In this document: piece after piece, positions 46,535 through 58,400 of the stretch
Position numbering within the stretch: the first letter of the stretch is position 1
Layout of the letters: every line of letters begins with the position of its first letter
Assembly (NCBI GenBank): GCA_031769625.1
Contig: JAUIMM010000601.1
Span: forward strand, 4,036,501 to 4,100,500
Source: Taudactylus pleione
Lineage: Eukaryota; Chordata; Amphibia; Anura; Myobatrachidae
Length of the DNA stretch: 64,000 bases
Direction of reading: 5' to 3'
Notes under the pieces: generated by a model
What the model saw: the letters and a program-made list of their open reading frames with translations, nothing else
Told to the model about the DNA's origin: nothing
Database searches by the model: none
Made by a program: the position numbers and the translations under genes

Positions 46535-47470
46535 TTAACACTTTTGCAGGTATCTGGTGCATTTGGAATGCCAGGGTTGAGGTGTGGATCTGCGAGGGTG
46601 AGTAGTGATCACTGGAGCAACAGAGTCCAGAGCAGAAGTAAGGGAGGCATTGTATAGGGAAGTGGCTTGTTCACGGCAGGAGAGAGAGAGGATAGGGGAG
46701 AGAAGTGAGTCAAGCAGGGAAGAATAAGAAACAGTGTCAATAGCCTCAATGTTATGCTTAGTGATGGTGGACTTAGGAGGGAGAGGAGGGGAAGGAGAGA
46801 GGGATAGGCTAAAAGAGAGAAGGTGATGGTCAGAGAGGAGGAATGGGGAATTGGAGTAATCATAAATATCACAGCTGTGAGTGAAGATTAGGTCAAGCGA
46901 ATGCCCACTCACATGGGAGGGTGAGGAAGTCCATTGGGAGAGACTAAATGAAGATGTGAGGGTAAGGAGTTTGGAGGCAGAGGATTCTGTGGGGATATCA
47001 TTTGGAATATTGAAGTCATCTAGGATAATGGAGGGAAGGTCAGAGCAGAGAAAGAGAGGGAGCCAGGAAGCTAAATTGTCAAGGAATTTGGAGGAAGTGC
47101 CAGGGGGATGGTAAAATACAGCTACTCGTAAGTGTTCTGGTTGAAAGAGGCATATAGCATGAACCTCAAATGTAGAGAAAGTAAGGGATGGTTCAGAGGG
47201 TAGGAGTTCGTAGGAGTAACTTGGGGATAGAAGGACTCACCACCATGGCGAACCTCGGACCGAGGGGTGTGAGAGAAGGTGAGGCCCCCAGAGGAGAGAG
47301 CTGCAGGGAAAGTGGTGTCAGAGGGTGACATCCAGGTTTCAGTAATAGCTAGGAGCTGGAAGTTTTTTGAATTAAAAAAGTCATGGGTGGGAACCAGTTT
47401 ATTACAGACTGATCTGGCATTCCAGAGGGCACAGGATAGAGGGACATTGATTGTGGGAGAGATGTGAATG
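46535..47470 (-). pseudogene. L2 apurinic-type endonuclease
   Basis: Frame pieces along the minus strand: SPSDTTFPAALSSGGLTFSH, TPRSEVRHGGESF (47200-47331), then MSGHSLDLIFTHSCDIYDYS and LLSDHHLLSFSLSLS (46800-46912). G-H-S-L-D-L and S-D-H are the conserved end of the exonuclease/endonuclease/phosphatase fold in L2. Stops and shifts between pieces. Confidence 0.82.
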
Positions 47471-47985
47471 AAACTATCAGGTTTGCTGTAATGAGAAGGT
47501 GAGATTCATTTGGGTGACCAAGATGAATGTAATGGAGAGATTGTGCTGGCACCTGTGCTGGGAAGGGAACCTGTAGGCGGTGAGCAGGGAGGGAGTTTAA
47601 TTAGAAGTGGATGGAGGTGGGGTGACATGGAGAGGAGGTTTGGAGGAGGGATTAATGGTGGGGTAGTAGGACCCAGAAGGGGTAGAAGACAATGAAAGTG
47701 GAGTAACGGGAGAGGAGAGGGTGGAAGGTAGACAGTGGAGGGGAGATAAAGGAAGGAGGTGGAGGAGACAAGGGGGAAATGATAAAGATGGAAGAAGGGG
47801 GCAGAGCAGAGGATAAGGTAGACACTGAGTGGAGGGGGGAGTGGAAGAACACATGGTAATGGTGTGGCTGAGTTGAATATGGGAAGGAAAACTAGATGTA
47901 CTGTAGGAATAAAGTATGAGTGTGAGAGAAAGTGCAGAGAAGCAAGTAGAAGTACAGTGGAGGAAAAGGTGTCTGCACAATTACA
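47471..47985 (-). other. L2 5' region
   Basis: Minus-strand sequence rich in Ser, Pro, Leu and His codons (open frame 47597-47980) upstream of the endonuclease, consistent with L2 leader or ORF1 remnants. No domain recognised. Confidence 0.5.
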
Positions 47986-48070
47986 AAAGTTTATTATTAT
48001 TGAGAAAAAGTGGAGATTTAATGGTGAAGAAATTGAATATTAAAGTTAATGTATTAGAAGATAGATGACA

Positions 48071-49287
48071 GGCTAGGCCAGTGGTTCCCAAACTGTGTGC
48101 CACTGCACCCTGGTGTGCCCCAGCACTATTACAGGGGTGCTGCAGCCTGGTGGTCCAGTCCAGTACCTAATTAGGTGGGCCAGCAAGTTATTAGACTGAC
48201 CACATGCTGCATAGCCTTAGCAGCTTCAGCATGCATCCATTTGCACAGGGACTTAGGGCTGCATGCTTTTGCTCCACCCCCTCTAATCTCCTCCTACCTG
48301 CACAGCAGAGGCTGACCCGATTTCAGGCTGAAGTCCTTCCTTCTCCTCCTGTGCTACTGCCGTGGTCTTCCCTCTCCGAGGAGTACAGAAATCTCTGCAG
48401 GACATCAGTACTTCCCTCTCCCTCCCCCAGCACTGACTGTCTTCAGGCTGCCCCGTGGGCTCCGGAGTCTGTACAGGCAGTCAGCTGCTGGGGTCACAGA
48501 GGGCAATGGAGTTAGGAGCACTGGAATATTGTTATTTTAACCCTCTGCACAAATAATTTGTGCCAGCTTCACCTCCGGAGTGATTGTAGTGGGAGTAATG
48601 CTGTGTAGCTGCAGTCTGCAAACTACAGCAGGTGAGAAGTATACTGTGTGTAGCTCACCTATGCCCCCACCCTGTGTATACTGGCACTGTGCAGCCACAC
48701 CTGTGCCTTCACCCTGTTTACATTGGCAATGAGCAGTGCCTACTGTAACCCCACCCTGTGTACACTGACATTGTTCAGCCCATCTGAACAGGCACAGGCA
48801 CCAGGGATGGATTTGGGGGGGAGTGAACAGAGCAATCACCCCCCGTGACACCACCCCATAACACACAGCTCACTGTTGGACTTCCCGCCACTGCACAGTC
48901 ACACATACACATGGATGTGCTCATATCTTTTTGAGAGAGGTATTTCTACCCCAACAGTGCTGTGTATCGGCTCATTCAGACCATCTGCTATAGCACAGCC
49001 TGGTAGTAAGTGGCACACTATGGATTGGGTCAAGTGGGCAAAGTTTCATTACCCACCTATCGTGCCTGGATCTGGGTTTTTTACATTCTAGGAAAGTTGT
49101 CAGGTACCTGTCAGGCTTCATTATAGATCACTTATCAATCTGTCAATTGCTTTGGCACAAAGCAAACATTCCATTGCTAGACATTTTATATCCCTTCTCT
49201 ATCCACTGACCTAGGGGTGCCACAAAAAAAATCTTAGTCCAGAAGGGTGCCATGAACTGAGAAAGTTTGGGAACCTCTGGGCTAGGC
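48071..49287. mobile_element. Non-autonomous hAT element, 1201 bp, exact 8-bp duplication
   Basis: The element is 48079-49279. It starts cagtggttcccaaactgtgt and ends gtttgggaacctctg (imperfect inverted repeats). GGCTAGGC at 48071-48078 and 49280-49287 is an exact duplication. Inside, 48650-48790 has about three degenerate 55-60 bp units around caccctgtgtacactggca. Open frames inside (48204-48515, 48537-48866) show no transposase features. Same family as 62305-62612. Confidence 0.95.
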
Positions 49288-49887
49288 AAAGAAATAAGGT
49301 ACTGTAGGAAGAAATTATTCCTAATGGTGCATACACCGGGTACAATCTGTACCACCAATGACTTGAAAGATATCTTTGAAAGATATCTTTCAAAGATCTT
49401 TCAAATATATCTTTCAAAGATATCTTTCACTAAGTCATCCTGCCACATTTCTGAACAGGCAAAGTTGACAATATTGTCCAAATTGGCCTGCATGCATGGA
49501 CGATGACAGATCTCTTTATCGTCAATGCAGGAATGTGCATCATTGGTCGCTGACAGGTTGATAAGTACATAAAAATTAATGATATGAACGATATCATTAT
49601 CATCCATATCGTTCAGTTTTATTGCTCTATGTGTACTCACCTTTAGAGATAGACAGAAATAGGCACAGAATACAGTATGCTTTGATGCGTTTGTGAAACC
49701 AGAGTGCCTGTACAAATATTAGCAAGTAAAGTGTTAATTTCATAAGGTAACCCCACTTGCCAATTAAAATGAGCGATTGAATTGCTCATTAATTGTGCAC
49801 AAATCGGGCATGAAAATGACGGAAACGACCAGCGATGCGGGCTCCCGATGATTGTTTCCGACATCAATCATCACCTGAACATGCTGG
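49288..49887. other. Sequence with aaagatatcttt palindromes
   Basis: 49358-49436 is an imperfect palindrome of repeated gaaagatatctttgaaag units bounded by atgactt and aagtcat. 49580-49616 holds a second short inverted repeat (gatatgaacgatatca ... catatcgttc). Probably part of a MITE, limits unknown. Confidence 0.5.
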
Positions 49888-50170
49888 CAGGGGCATATTT
49901 ATAATGGGTGCATGGTGTGCGGGGCACACGGGCCCCTAGGTCCAGGCAGGGCACGCACATCACACCCTGCACCCATAAAACTTACCTCTCCGGAGTCCCA
50001 CGTCAGCTCCAGTGTCTGCGTCTGTAAAAACGACTGGAAAATGACCACCGTGGCCATTTTCCCATCGTTTGTGCATGTGCAGTACAAGGAAAATGGCCGC
50101 CGCGGTTACCTGTGCATGCGCTATAGACTCTGGGCACACTTTAGTGCCCAGAGTCTATAAGTGCGGCGCT
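49888..50170. mobile_element. Short hAT element, right end not found
   Basis: Starts caggggcatatttataatgg and continues gtgcatggtgtgcggggcac, matching the family at 53730-54117. Possible duplication catgctgg on the left has no partner on the right, so it seems truncated. Confidence 0.6.
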
Positions 50171-51053
50171 GGGGAAGAGGAACGACTGTACGATTACAAT
50201 GTTGTAATCGTACTGTCGTTCCACTATCAGCTAGTGGATACGCACCTTCGGAGTGAGGAAACAAAGTCCAGTGATGAATGTCCAGGTTATGCAGACAGCA
50301 GTTGCTTGTAGTGAAGAGATTGTGAACTTACATTTCTTGATTATACTTTGTCCAAATGTTGTGGTTTTAGAATGGTTTGAAGTTAGAGCATTCTCCTTCA
50401 GTTTAACTTCGGTATAACGCCGAAATTAGGTTAGAAATGTAAAGTGCACTTTTAAATGATGAACTTATAAATGTTATGCACCAGCAGCCAAGGGCCTACA
50501 GCCTTTAATGAAACTTAAATAGTGATTGCTGGCATGTGTATGCAATGATTACAATCAACCCCCAATACCCTACCACTAATATGGTAGCAATACATTTCCT
50601 AACACAAATAAACAAGGAATACCACAAAGCTAAGAAGAACTAGGTCTAGTTATCTATACACTGTGCAAATAGTTCAGAATGAGATATTCTGTAGCAATGA
50701 TGGATTTTAGATTAGTAGTAAATGTATTGTTGTTTATGGAGATGATATCTTGATTAATATTTTGTCTTGCCCTTCATTGCTTTTGTGAAAAGTATTTCTG
50801 TAGCAGTTAAATGAAAATACTTGATATGACACATTAAAAGATTGCAAATGTAAGCATCCCCAAGTTAAATTGATCAATCAGAGTACATTTTATTTGCTTA
50901 TCTCCAAATGGGTCCGAAAATGTACAGTATCCTATGTTTTAAAGTGGCCTTAACTCATGGATTTGAAAGTCACTCAAAGGTTTCTTGGATTTGTAAACTT
51001 TTTTTTTTAATTCGTGAAAAATTCTTATTTGATTATTGTCTGTATTACAATTT
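50171..51053. other. Anonymous AT-rich sequence
   Basis: Only a short inverted repeat at about 50186-50219 (gactgtacgattacaa ... ttgtaatcgtactgtc). No gene recognised. Confidence 0.4.
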
Positions 51054-51471
51054 TTATACCCCTTTTACACCAGAGCAAAAACCTGGGTTTTTACTGTGTC
51101 TACCCGGGTCGCAGCTCAGTGAAAAAGAGTCCCTGAAAAATAACCCGGGTCTAGTGACCTGGCAATCCTACCCAGGTAGCTACCAGGGTTGAACCCAGGA
51201 TGGACCTGGGTAATGGTGCAGTGTAAACGGCACAACCCTGGTTATCCGACCTGGTTCATGCATAAAATGAGCTGATTGGTGGTTGTGGGGCAGTCAACTC
51301 ACACTTTTTATGACCTCACAAGTGTAGCAGGCAGACCCAGGTTCAGTGTGAATTGGGCTGACCTGAGAATAACTCAGATCAATGGTGCTGTGTAAATGGT
51401 GTCTGACCTGGGTTCTAACCATATCTGAAAACCCATGTCGGACCCAGGTTTTTGGTGGAAAAGAGGTATTA
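51054..51471. mobile_element. Harbinger-like MITE, 412 bp, TTA duplication
   Basis: The element is 51057-51468, with ends taccccttttacacca and tggtggaaaagaggta and inner repeats aacctgggt/acccaggtt. TTA at 51054-51056 and 51469-51471. A 3-bp TTA duplication fits PIF/Harbinger. Confidence 0.8.
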
Positions 51472-51494
51472 CCAAGAAATGGGTTAATTCATAT

Positions 51495-52340
51495 GGGTCA
51501 ATCCTATTAGGTGCAAATTGTGAGGTGCGAGGAGCTATTTTCACTTTGAATTTGCATAGCAAATTCATTTTGCAATCCAATTAGCAACTTGCACTGAAAC
51601 AGTCAGACTGAATTCGCAACTTTACACTCGCACCTCCCTGAGGGTGAGAGATGGAAAGGAAAATCTTTATTTTAAGGTTAAAATGTCGAGACACTGTGCT
51701 GAACCCCTTGGACAACCCCACCCTAATGACTAATTAGACACTTGGAAGTTTCCAATTAACTTAGTCAGTCCAATGATTACATGTCTATTTGGGGGTAAAA
51801 AAAAAAAAAAATTCCTCAAATTAACCCAAAATCAACTTTTTCCCAAACTTAATTACAATAACTTTTAAGTTGAAAAATAATTGTTTTTATAATTTTTTTA
51901 AAAAATTTCAAGGTCCTCTTAAAGTACCCACAAATCACCCTTTTTTCATACTTTTTTTTGCATTTTTTGTTTAATTCGTTTGAGATTAACAGAAAAATGT
52001 CTGTTTTTTGTTATTTTCTTGCATTTAAGAAAAAACACAAATCAGCCATTTCACACCATTTAAAAACCTACAGTACCTTCCTGTTGCCCACAAACAACCT
52101 TCTATACGGTCCTGCTAACAAAATTATCCATTTTGTGGGTCCAGGATGGTCTCCCCACATTTTCATGCATTTCTCGCAAATCTCATTTGGCAGTCAATTC
52201 GCACCCCTTCGCTGTGAGTAGTGTGAATAGACATTTTTAATTGGATTGGAGAATTCTCTGGAGCGCGCTTCGCTGCGAAGTGTGCGAGTTTCAAGAAACG
52301 AACTCGCTACTCCCCATTCGCACCTAATTGGATTGAGCCC
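51495..52340. mobile_element. 846-bp MITE with gggtcaatcc ends
   Basis: Left end gggtcaatcctattaggtgc and right end gcacctaattggattgagcc are inverted repeats; caattagcaacttgcactga-type repeats occur inside. No clear target duplication. The centre is AT-rich (51780-52030) and has no transposase. Confidence 0.82.
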
Positions 52341-52369
52341 ATAATTGGACATCAAAAAGAAGGTATGCA

Positions 52370-52700
52370 ATCATGATGTTGCTGAAGGTCTACATTTATT
52401 ATGTCGACATTGTTCAAATGTTGACACCTGTAAAATGTTTACATTGACATTGTCATAATGTCAACATTTTCAGGACACTTCAGGTTACGGGTAGCATTAG
52501 GGTTAGAGATGGAAAAAGAACAAAATCATCATGTCGACATTCCAACAATATCAACCTTACAAAAGTGTCAACATGCTGAATGCTGACATTATGAATACGT
52601 CAACATATTTAAGGTTGACATTACCACTGCGTCGAAATATATATGTCTACATGATGAATATCTACATTGTGATTGTTAGACATATATACCGGACCCCAAA
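52370..52700. repeat. tgtcgacatt-rich repeat
   Basis: Many copies of (t)gtcgacatt / gtcaacat in both directions within 330 bp, plus gggtagcattagggttagag. Likely a MITE made of short inverted motifs. No coding content. Confidence 0.65.
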
Positions 52701-53190
52701 AAGAAATTTTTGCTTTAATTATTCAGAAAAGAAACAAATTCATACTTAAAAAAAAAAAAAAGTTATCTACAGAGTATAATTAATTTTTTGAAGACAAGGC
52801 ACTTCTGTCATTGGGGCAAAGAAGATTACTTAAACTCTTCATCTGATTGACAGTGAACAAAAAATTCTCCAGTATGTCAAATTTCCTCAAAGGCTAAATT
52901 GTTATAAGGTTAGGAAAGCACTGAGGATGATGCCCTCCTCCTATCATTTAACCAGTTGGTTAAGCGGATACTGACAAATAGCTTAATTTTCTCACATTGT
53001 GGATACTATTTTTATTTCCTCCTCTGATGTTCCTTCAGGAAAACTGTTGACTGTACCCTAATATACCTTATTTGGCAATTGCAGGCCATTCTGACCTCAA
53101 GAAAACTATTTTAATATGTTTCAAGAATCTAGATACCTTTTTTGGAAGATGTTTAATATTAAACTAAACTTAACCATGTCCGTACCATCA
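52701..53190. other. Anonymous sequence
   Basis: No gene or structure recognised. Confidence 0.35.
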
Positions 53191-53630
53191 GGCCTGATTC
53201 AGTATGGATCGCAATTGCAATCACAGCTGCATAATCGCATGCAATGCAGCTGCAAAAATATGCTAATGCCTGCCACAGCTCAGCCAGTATAGAGACACCC
53301 ACTATTGCTTTCTCACAACTGTAATACCTTGCAGTCCTGCGTATACATCAGTACCATCGAAGGACATCGGCCCGTACAACTACAGCAGGTCTGACCAGTC
53401 GCAGAAACTGCAAGTATCGTCACACGCAGTGAGTACTCTAGCTGTGTATGCAATTGCAGTGGGTAATTTATGCACACCCATGTAACGGCATTCAAATGGA
53501 CAGACACGGCTGCGTTTATCCAACCACTCCCCAGTTACCAACCCCAAATGCTCACGGCCTGTCACTCACTCTGCGATGGATTCTTATCTGCGTGCGTAAT
53601 CACAATTGTGTACGCTGCTGAATCAGGCCC
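53191..53630. mobile_element. 440-bp MITE with ggcctgattcag ends
   Basis: Left end ggcctgattcagtatggatc and right end gtacgctgctgaatcaggcc are inverted repeats, with tgcaattgc/gcaattgca motifs inside. Target duplication unclear. Confidence 0.82.
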
Positions 53631-53721
53631 ATAGTCATTATCTCAGGGTTAAGATATGAGCATTTTAGGATGATTGTTAATGCAGGTTACCTTGTTAGAA
53701 TTGGTTCAGAATAATTTTATT

Positions 53722-54125
53722 TATGAACACATAGGTGTCTTCATAATGGGTGCAAGGTGTGCAGTGCACATGGGCCCCTGGGTCCAGGGGGCTCACACCG
53801 CACATCCTGCACCCATTGGTATTTATACTTACCTCTCCGCCGTTCCCGAAGTGCTGCTCCACAGCGTTGGACCAGTGCTGTAGAGCAGCAAACACTCACT
53901 GGAAAAATGGTGGCGGCCATTTTCCCAGTGATCTGCACATGCGCAGAAAAGACGTCCCCTGGAAAGTAGGCACGGGCACCATTTTCTTGGGGACTCGAGC
54001 ATGTGCAGTAGATTCTGGCATGAAGCCAGAATCTATACCGCGCTGAGCCGCTGACAGAGAGGAGGGGGCCCAAATAGAGGCTGCACACGGGCCCCCTCCT
54101 CTCTTAAAACACCCCTGCATGAACC
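53722..54125. mobile_element. Non-autonomous hAT element, 388 bp
   Basis: The element is 53730-54117. Right end ttaaaacacccctg pairs with a mutated left end cataggtgtcttcataatgg. Flanks tatgaaca (53722-53729) and catgaacc (54118-54125) match at 6 of 8 positions, an aged 8-bp duplication. Same family as 49888. Confidence 0.75.
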
Positions 54126-54276
54126 CAAAAGTAAAATACAGTTACCAGCCTGCCTTGGCAAATCTTTACTTTTCTCTGCATTTTGTACTGTTGATATTAC
54201 TTTTGCTTATCAGATACTCAAAAAGATCCACACAAAGCATATGGCCACAAGTACATTTTGAAGACCTGTACATCTC

Positions 54277-54625
54277 TTAAGGTGCCCACACACATAACGA
54301 TGTCCTCACGATACGATTTTATGGCCAATTTCCTCATGAACTTTCACGGGTGCTCCCTTGCTGTCGTGATCACGATTTGGAGTTAAAAATGTCCAATCTG
54401 ACTAAAGATCTATCTTGCAGCCAATGCATTGTATCCCAGATTGTCTAATCTGCCCTACAGCATGGCAGATCAGAAGATGCGATGTACGACGAGCGGGGAC
54501 GCGCATCAGCATCGTGCTCGTGAGTATAAACTCACAATTTGTACTTTTTTTACCCGATTCATTGTCACGATTCGTTGAAATCGGCCAAATCGTGTAAAAT
54601 GTTGCTATGTGTGTGGGCACCTTTA
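54277..54625. mobile_element. Harbinger-like MITE, 343 bp, TTA duplication
   Basis: The element is 54280-54622, with ends aggtgcccacacacata and tatgtgtgtgggcacct. TTA at 54277-54279 and 54623-54625. Its right TTA is also the left TTA of the next element. Confidence 0.85.
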
Positions 54626-56484
54626 GGGATAAATTTACTAAGATTCGTGTTGGTCCTGATTTTTCCCATTTTTTAATTTGGATAGGAACGATCAATTTGT
54701 TTGATGGTGTATTTGATCGATCCTGTCCATGTTATAACCCCGACTTCCCTGGCCGAATTTCTCTCCTGAACAAGCTGCCCGCACATATCAGTAAAATATG
54801 TGCAGGCTGCTTGTTTGTTTTTATTTATTTTAAGGGTTAATTTTTTTAATTAAAAATTGATGTGGAGTCCCCCTCCAAAAGGCTAACTGGCCCCGCACTG
54901 GTCAGCTAGTCCTGGTTCCTAAAATTACAGGGAACAAAATGAGTAGGGTTCCACCGTAATTTAGGAACCAGCACTAGGCTGCAGGGCCAGTGCTGGGTTT
55001 AAATTTAGGGGAAAAAAATTGCATAGCAGTCCCCCTATATTTAAAACCAGCACTGGACCCAAACCAACCAGAGTGTAATGCCACAGACAGGAGACCCTAT
55101 TACCGGGTCTCCAGGGCCAAAGCATTCTCATCCCAAGGCGGTCAGGTCAAGATAAGGATCTCAGGGGAGGTGGGGACCTCCTGAAAAAAGGGGTCCCCCC
55201 TTTCCCAAAACCCCAGGCTTTGTCTGAAGCCCAGGGCTTTTCCCCGCATCCCTGGGCTGTGGGTACAGGGGTAATAAAGTGTAAAATAGAAGTAAACTAC
55301 TGTATTTTACAGTTGAACTATAGGTGCCAACATGCCTGCCCTTTGGCACTTGTTTAAATACATTAAGTACCTCCACTATAAAATACATCTTTTTAGAAAG
55401 ACACAACACACACACCATAGATAGTATAAATTTATTACACACATACCTCAATCACACATACTTCCCTACACCAGATGGTCCAATTGTCCAATTTAGAAAT
55501 TTGTGTGAAAGGACCTGCAAAAAAAGATCCTATACTCACCTACATCCTGGTGCTGCTCTCCATAGCATCCAGGGTCTTGGCAAAACAACAAACTGACTTA
55601 CCTGGACCATGCCGAACATGTGTAAGTATATGCTGTTACGAATACTTACACCTCGTGACATGACAGATGACCAAAATCATCTGTTATTTCTCATGGGCCG
55701 CTAGCCAATCAGTTGCTGCTTTATATGTAGTGGCCTCTCATTGGCTGGTTCCATGTGGATATCCTCGGCTTGGCCTGTCTGGCTTGAGGTAAGAATGCTT
55801 TGGCCCTGGAGCCCTGGAGACCTGGTAATAGGGTCTCCTTGCTGTGGCATTACATCCCGGTCGGTTTGGGTCCACTGCTGGTTTTAAATATTAGGGGACC
55901 CCTACACAATTTTTTCCTCCTATATTAAAAACCAGCACTGGCCCTGCAGCTTGGGGCTGGTTCTTAAATTACAGTGGAACCCTACATGTTTTGTTCCCCA
56001 TAATTTTAGGTACCAGGACTGACTGACCAGACCGGGAATGGTTAACCTTTTTGGGGGGGACCCTAAGTCAATTTTTTCCTAGAAATTAACCCTAAAAACG
56101 CACAAATCGTTAGTAAACATACACAAATTACAATGATTTGTGTATGTTGGATGGCAACTCGCAAATCAGGAGGTGGTGCATTTGAAACTTATATTGACTC
56201 CCCGATTTGGCTGTAAAATGGCCGATTATAGCATAATGAATAATAGTAAATTCCCGATTTAGGCAGAAATTAATGAAAAGTACTTCCGATTTGAGCCGAT
56301 GGTGAATTCATTACTATTGAAAAAATGGGCGAATTTGCGGCATTGGCTCACCCGATTTCAACCCCAAAAGATGAACAAATCACCCAACTTTAATTACAGT
56401 AAATTCCTCATTTGAAAAAATGTGATATTTTCACCTGAGATAGCAATCTCGGATCAACACGAATCTTAGTAAATTTACCCCTTA
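54626..56484. mobile_element. 1856-bp palindromic Harbinger-like element
   Basis: The element is 54626-56481. Left end gggataaatttactaagatt and right end aatcttagtaaatttacccc; TTA before (54623-54625) and after (56482-56484). The two halves are inverted copies over several hundred bp: tatatttaaaaccagcactg, tattaccgggtctccagggc and ctaaaattacagggaacaaa on the left have reversed partners at 55790-56030. The middle (55300-55780) is unique. Another copy lies at 33736-34942. Confidence 0.85.
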
Positions 56485-57261
56485 CACTCTGAAAAGAAAG
56501 TGTGACTTTTAATGAGAATATCAGAACCGAACCAGGTAAAACCCCTGCACAGCGATGGTACATTCAAGCTCTAAAGCACTGAATTAACTATTCAGCAGTT
56601 TATATTTGTTTTGCAAACTGTCAATGTAAGTCTTTTTTATGGCAGTTTTATGGTGTTTTTTTTAATAGGTTTTAAATCTGCCATAAAACTATGGCAACTA
56701 TCTGGCCAATGAGAAATTGAGGAATCACAATATATTTAAAATTAGGGCACACATTATGTATTGAATGGAATACATATGATATGTTGGCAACCACTGCACA
56801 CCTATTGAATAAGGAGGCTGATAACATTGGCTATTTTCTTATAGGGGAAATACTAATTTATTATTATATTAGGGGAACTTTAATTTTATTAGGGATTTTT
56901 TATTATATTAAAGAGGCAATATTAATGAATTGTTAATTGGTGTTTACAGTTTTCTTTATTATGGGCAACATTTATTTATTTTATAGTCAAATTAATGGTG
57001 CCTACAGTTTAATATAACAAACATTTTAAACACCAGCTAACAATTAATTAATATTGCCCCATTAATATAATTATTAAATAATATTGCTCTTTTAATAAAT
57101 TATGCAATAATTTCCCCCTTATATATTAATAAAATAGTGGTTCCCCCAATAAGTGAATTATTAATGTTATCTGCCTCCTTATTTAATAGATGATTGCCTC
57201 ATTATACAGATGTATCCTCACTTGTCTTTGTTGCAGTCTCGTCAAACAGCCCTTCTTGGCA
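56485..57261. other. AT-rich spacer
   Basis: Repeated aattaatattgcccc / attaatattgc motifs at 56880-57170. No gene recognised. Confidence 0.4.
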
Positions 57262-57797
57262 CGCCTGATCCCATGAGATTCTGCTAGCGACAGGCATCTT
57301 TTTTGCCAAAAATGTGTCTAAGTTGTAATGCAATGTGACTATTACGCATCGGGAGACTCTGTTAATTAATTTGATATGTGACACTTGCATATCTGTGTGC
57401 GACTTGGGGGTCTATTTACTAAGCCTTGGATAGAGATAAAGTGAACGGAGATAAAGTACCAGCCAATCAGCTCCTAACTGCCATGTCTCAAGGCTGTGTT
57501 TGAATAATGACAGTTAGGAGCTGATTGGTTGGTACCTTACATCCACTGACTTTATCTCCATCCAAGGCTTAGTAAATAGACCCCTTATTCTCTCAAATAG
57601 CATGCAAAGTGCTACAACGCAGAGACCACAGCTTTTTTCCATGTTCAGTTTAAGATTTCAGTCGCACAGATATACAAGTGTCACATATTAAATTAATCAG
57701 CACAGTCTCTGTGTGCGTCCTAGTCACATCGCATTATGACTTAGACACATTTTCTGCAAAGAAGACGCCAGACGCTAGCAGAGTTGCACAGGACCTG
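57262..57797. mobile_element. Foldback element interrupted by a MITE
   Basis: Left arm 57262-57405 and right arm about 57657-57797 are inverted copies of about 140 bp, for example gctagcgacaggcatctttt against aagacgccagacgctagc, and tgacacttgcatatctgtgt against cacagatatacaagtgtcac. The loop holds the 178-bp MITE at 57407-57584. Arms are diverged at perhaps one base in six. Confidence 0.82.
57407..57584. mobile_element. 178-bp MITE with ggggtctatttactaagc ends
   Basis: Ends ggggtctatttactaagcct and aggcttagtaaatagacccc are perfect inverted repeats. The arms continue inward (agataaagt, ctgattggttggtacc against agtaccagccaatcag), making it almost all hairpin. Confidence 0.93.
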
Positions 57798-57944
57798 ATG
57801 GCTCACTCACGCCGGGCATATCGCGCTTATATTAGTAACATTATATTAGTAATGTTTCTTTTTAGAATTGGTGCCTTAATGAAGATTACTGTCCCTGAGC
57901 ATTTTCCTTTTAATCCTGCCAGTTGTGGATAATCTACAGCCACT

Positions 57945-58400
57945 CACTGTGTCTCTCCAGCCTCTTTTGCCCATGTCTCTCCAGCTGCAGCCCTCAGTGT
58001 CTCTCCAGTTCCCAGTGTCTGTCCAGCTCGATCCCCATTTTGTCTCTCCATACCACTCAGTGTCCCTCCAGCTCCAGCCCCCCAGTGACTTTCCAGCTGC
58101 AGCTCCCAAATGTCTTTCCAGCTCCCCAGTGTCTCTCCAGCTCCATCCCTTCAGTTTCTCTCCAGCTCCAGTCCCCTTCTGTCTCTTTAGTTCCCCATAG
58201 TCTCTCCAGCTGCAGCCCCCAATGTTTTTTCAGACCCACCAGTGTCTCTTCAGCTCCAGCCCCCAGTATCTCTCCAGATTTGGCTAGCCCCTTCTGTCTC
58301 TCCAGCTCCCTTCTGTTACACCAGCCCTCAGGGTCTCTCCATCTCCAGCCCCCACATCACTCCAGCTTCAGCTCACAGACACTTTCTTTTTCTGTATCTT
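57945..58400. repeat. About 24-bp minisatellite (tgtctctccagctccagccc)
   Basis: About 18 degenerate units of gtgtctctccagctgcagcc plus ccca. It gives proline/serine/leucine-rich open frames on both strands that are by-products. Confidence 0.92.

Larger units (their letters stand above)
44331..47985 (-). mobile_element. LINE-2 (L2) retrotransposon, nearly full length, inactive
   Basis: Minus-strand L2. The 3' tail lies at 44331-44640 (tattt-rich end, ttctgcagcaccttacaaag, gagcttacattctaaaggag). Reverse transcriptase is 44807-46480 and endonuclease about 46535-47470, with upstream sequence to about 47985. Both enzyme domains are broken by stops and frameshifts. L2 elements retrotranspose by nicking target DNA and reverse transcribing in place; this copy cannot supply either activity. 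Confidence 0.9.
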
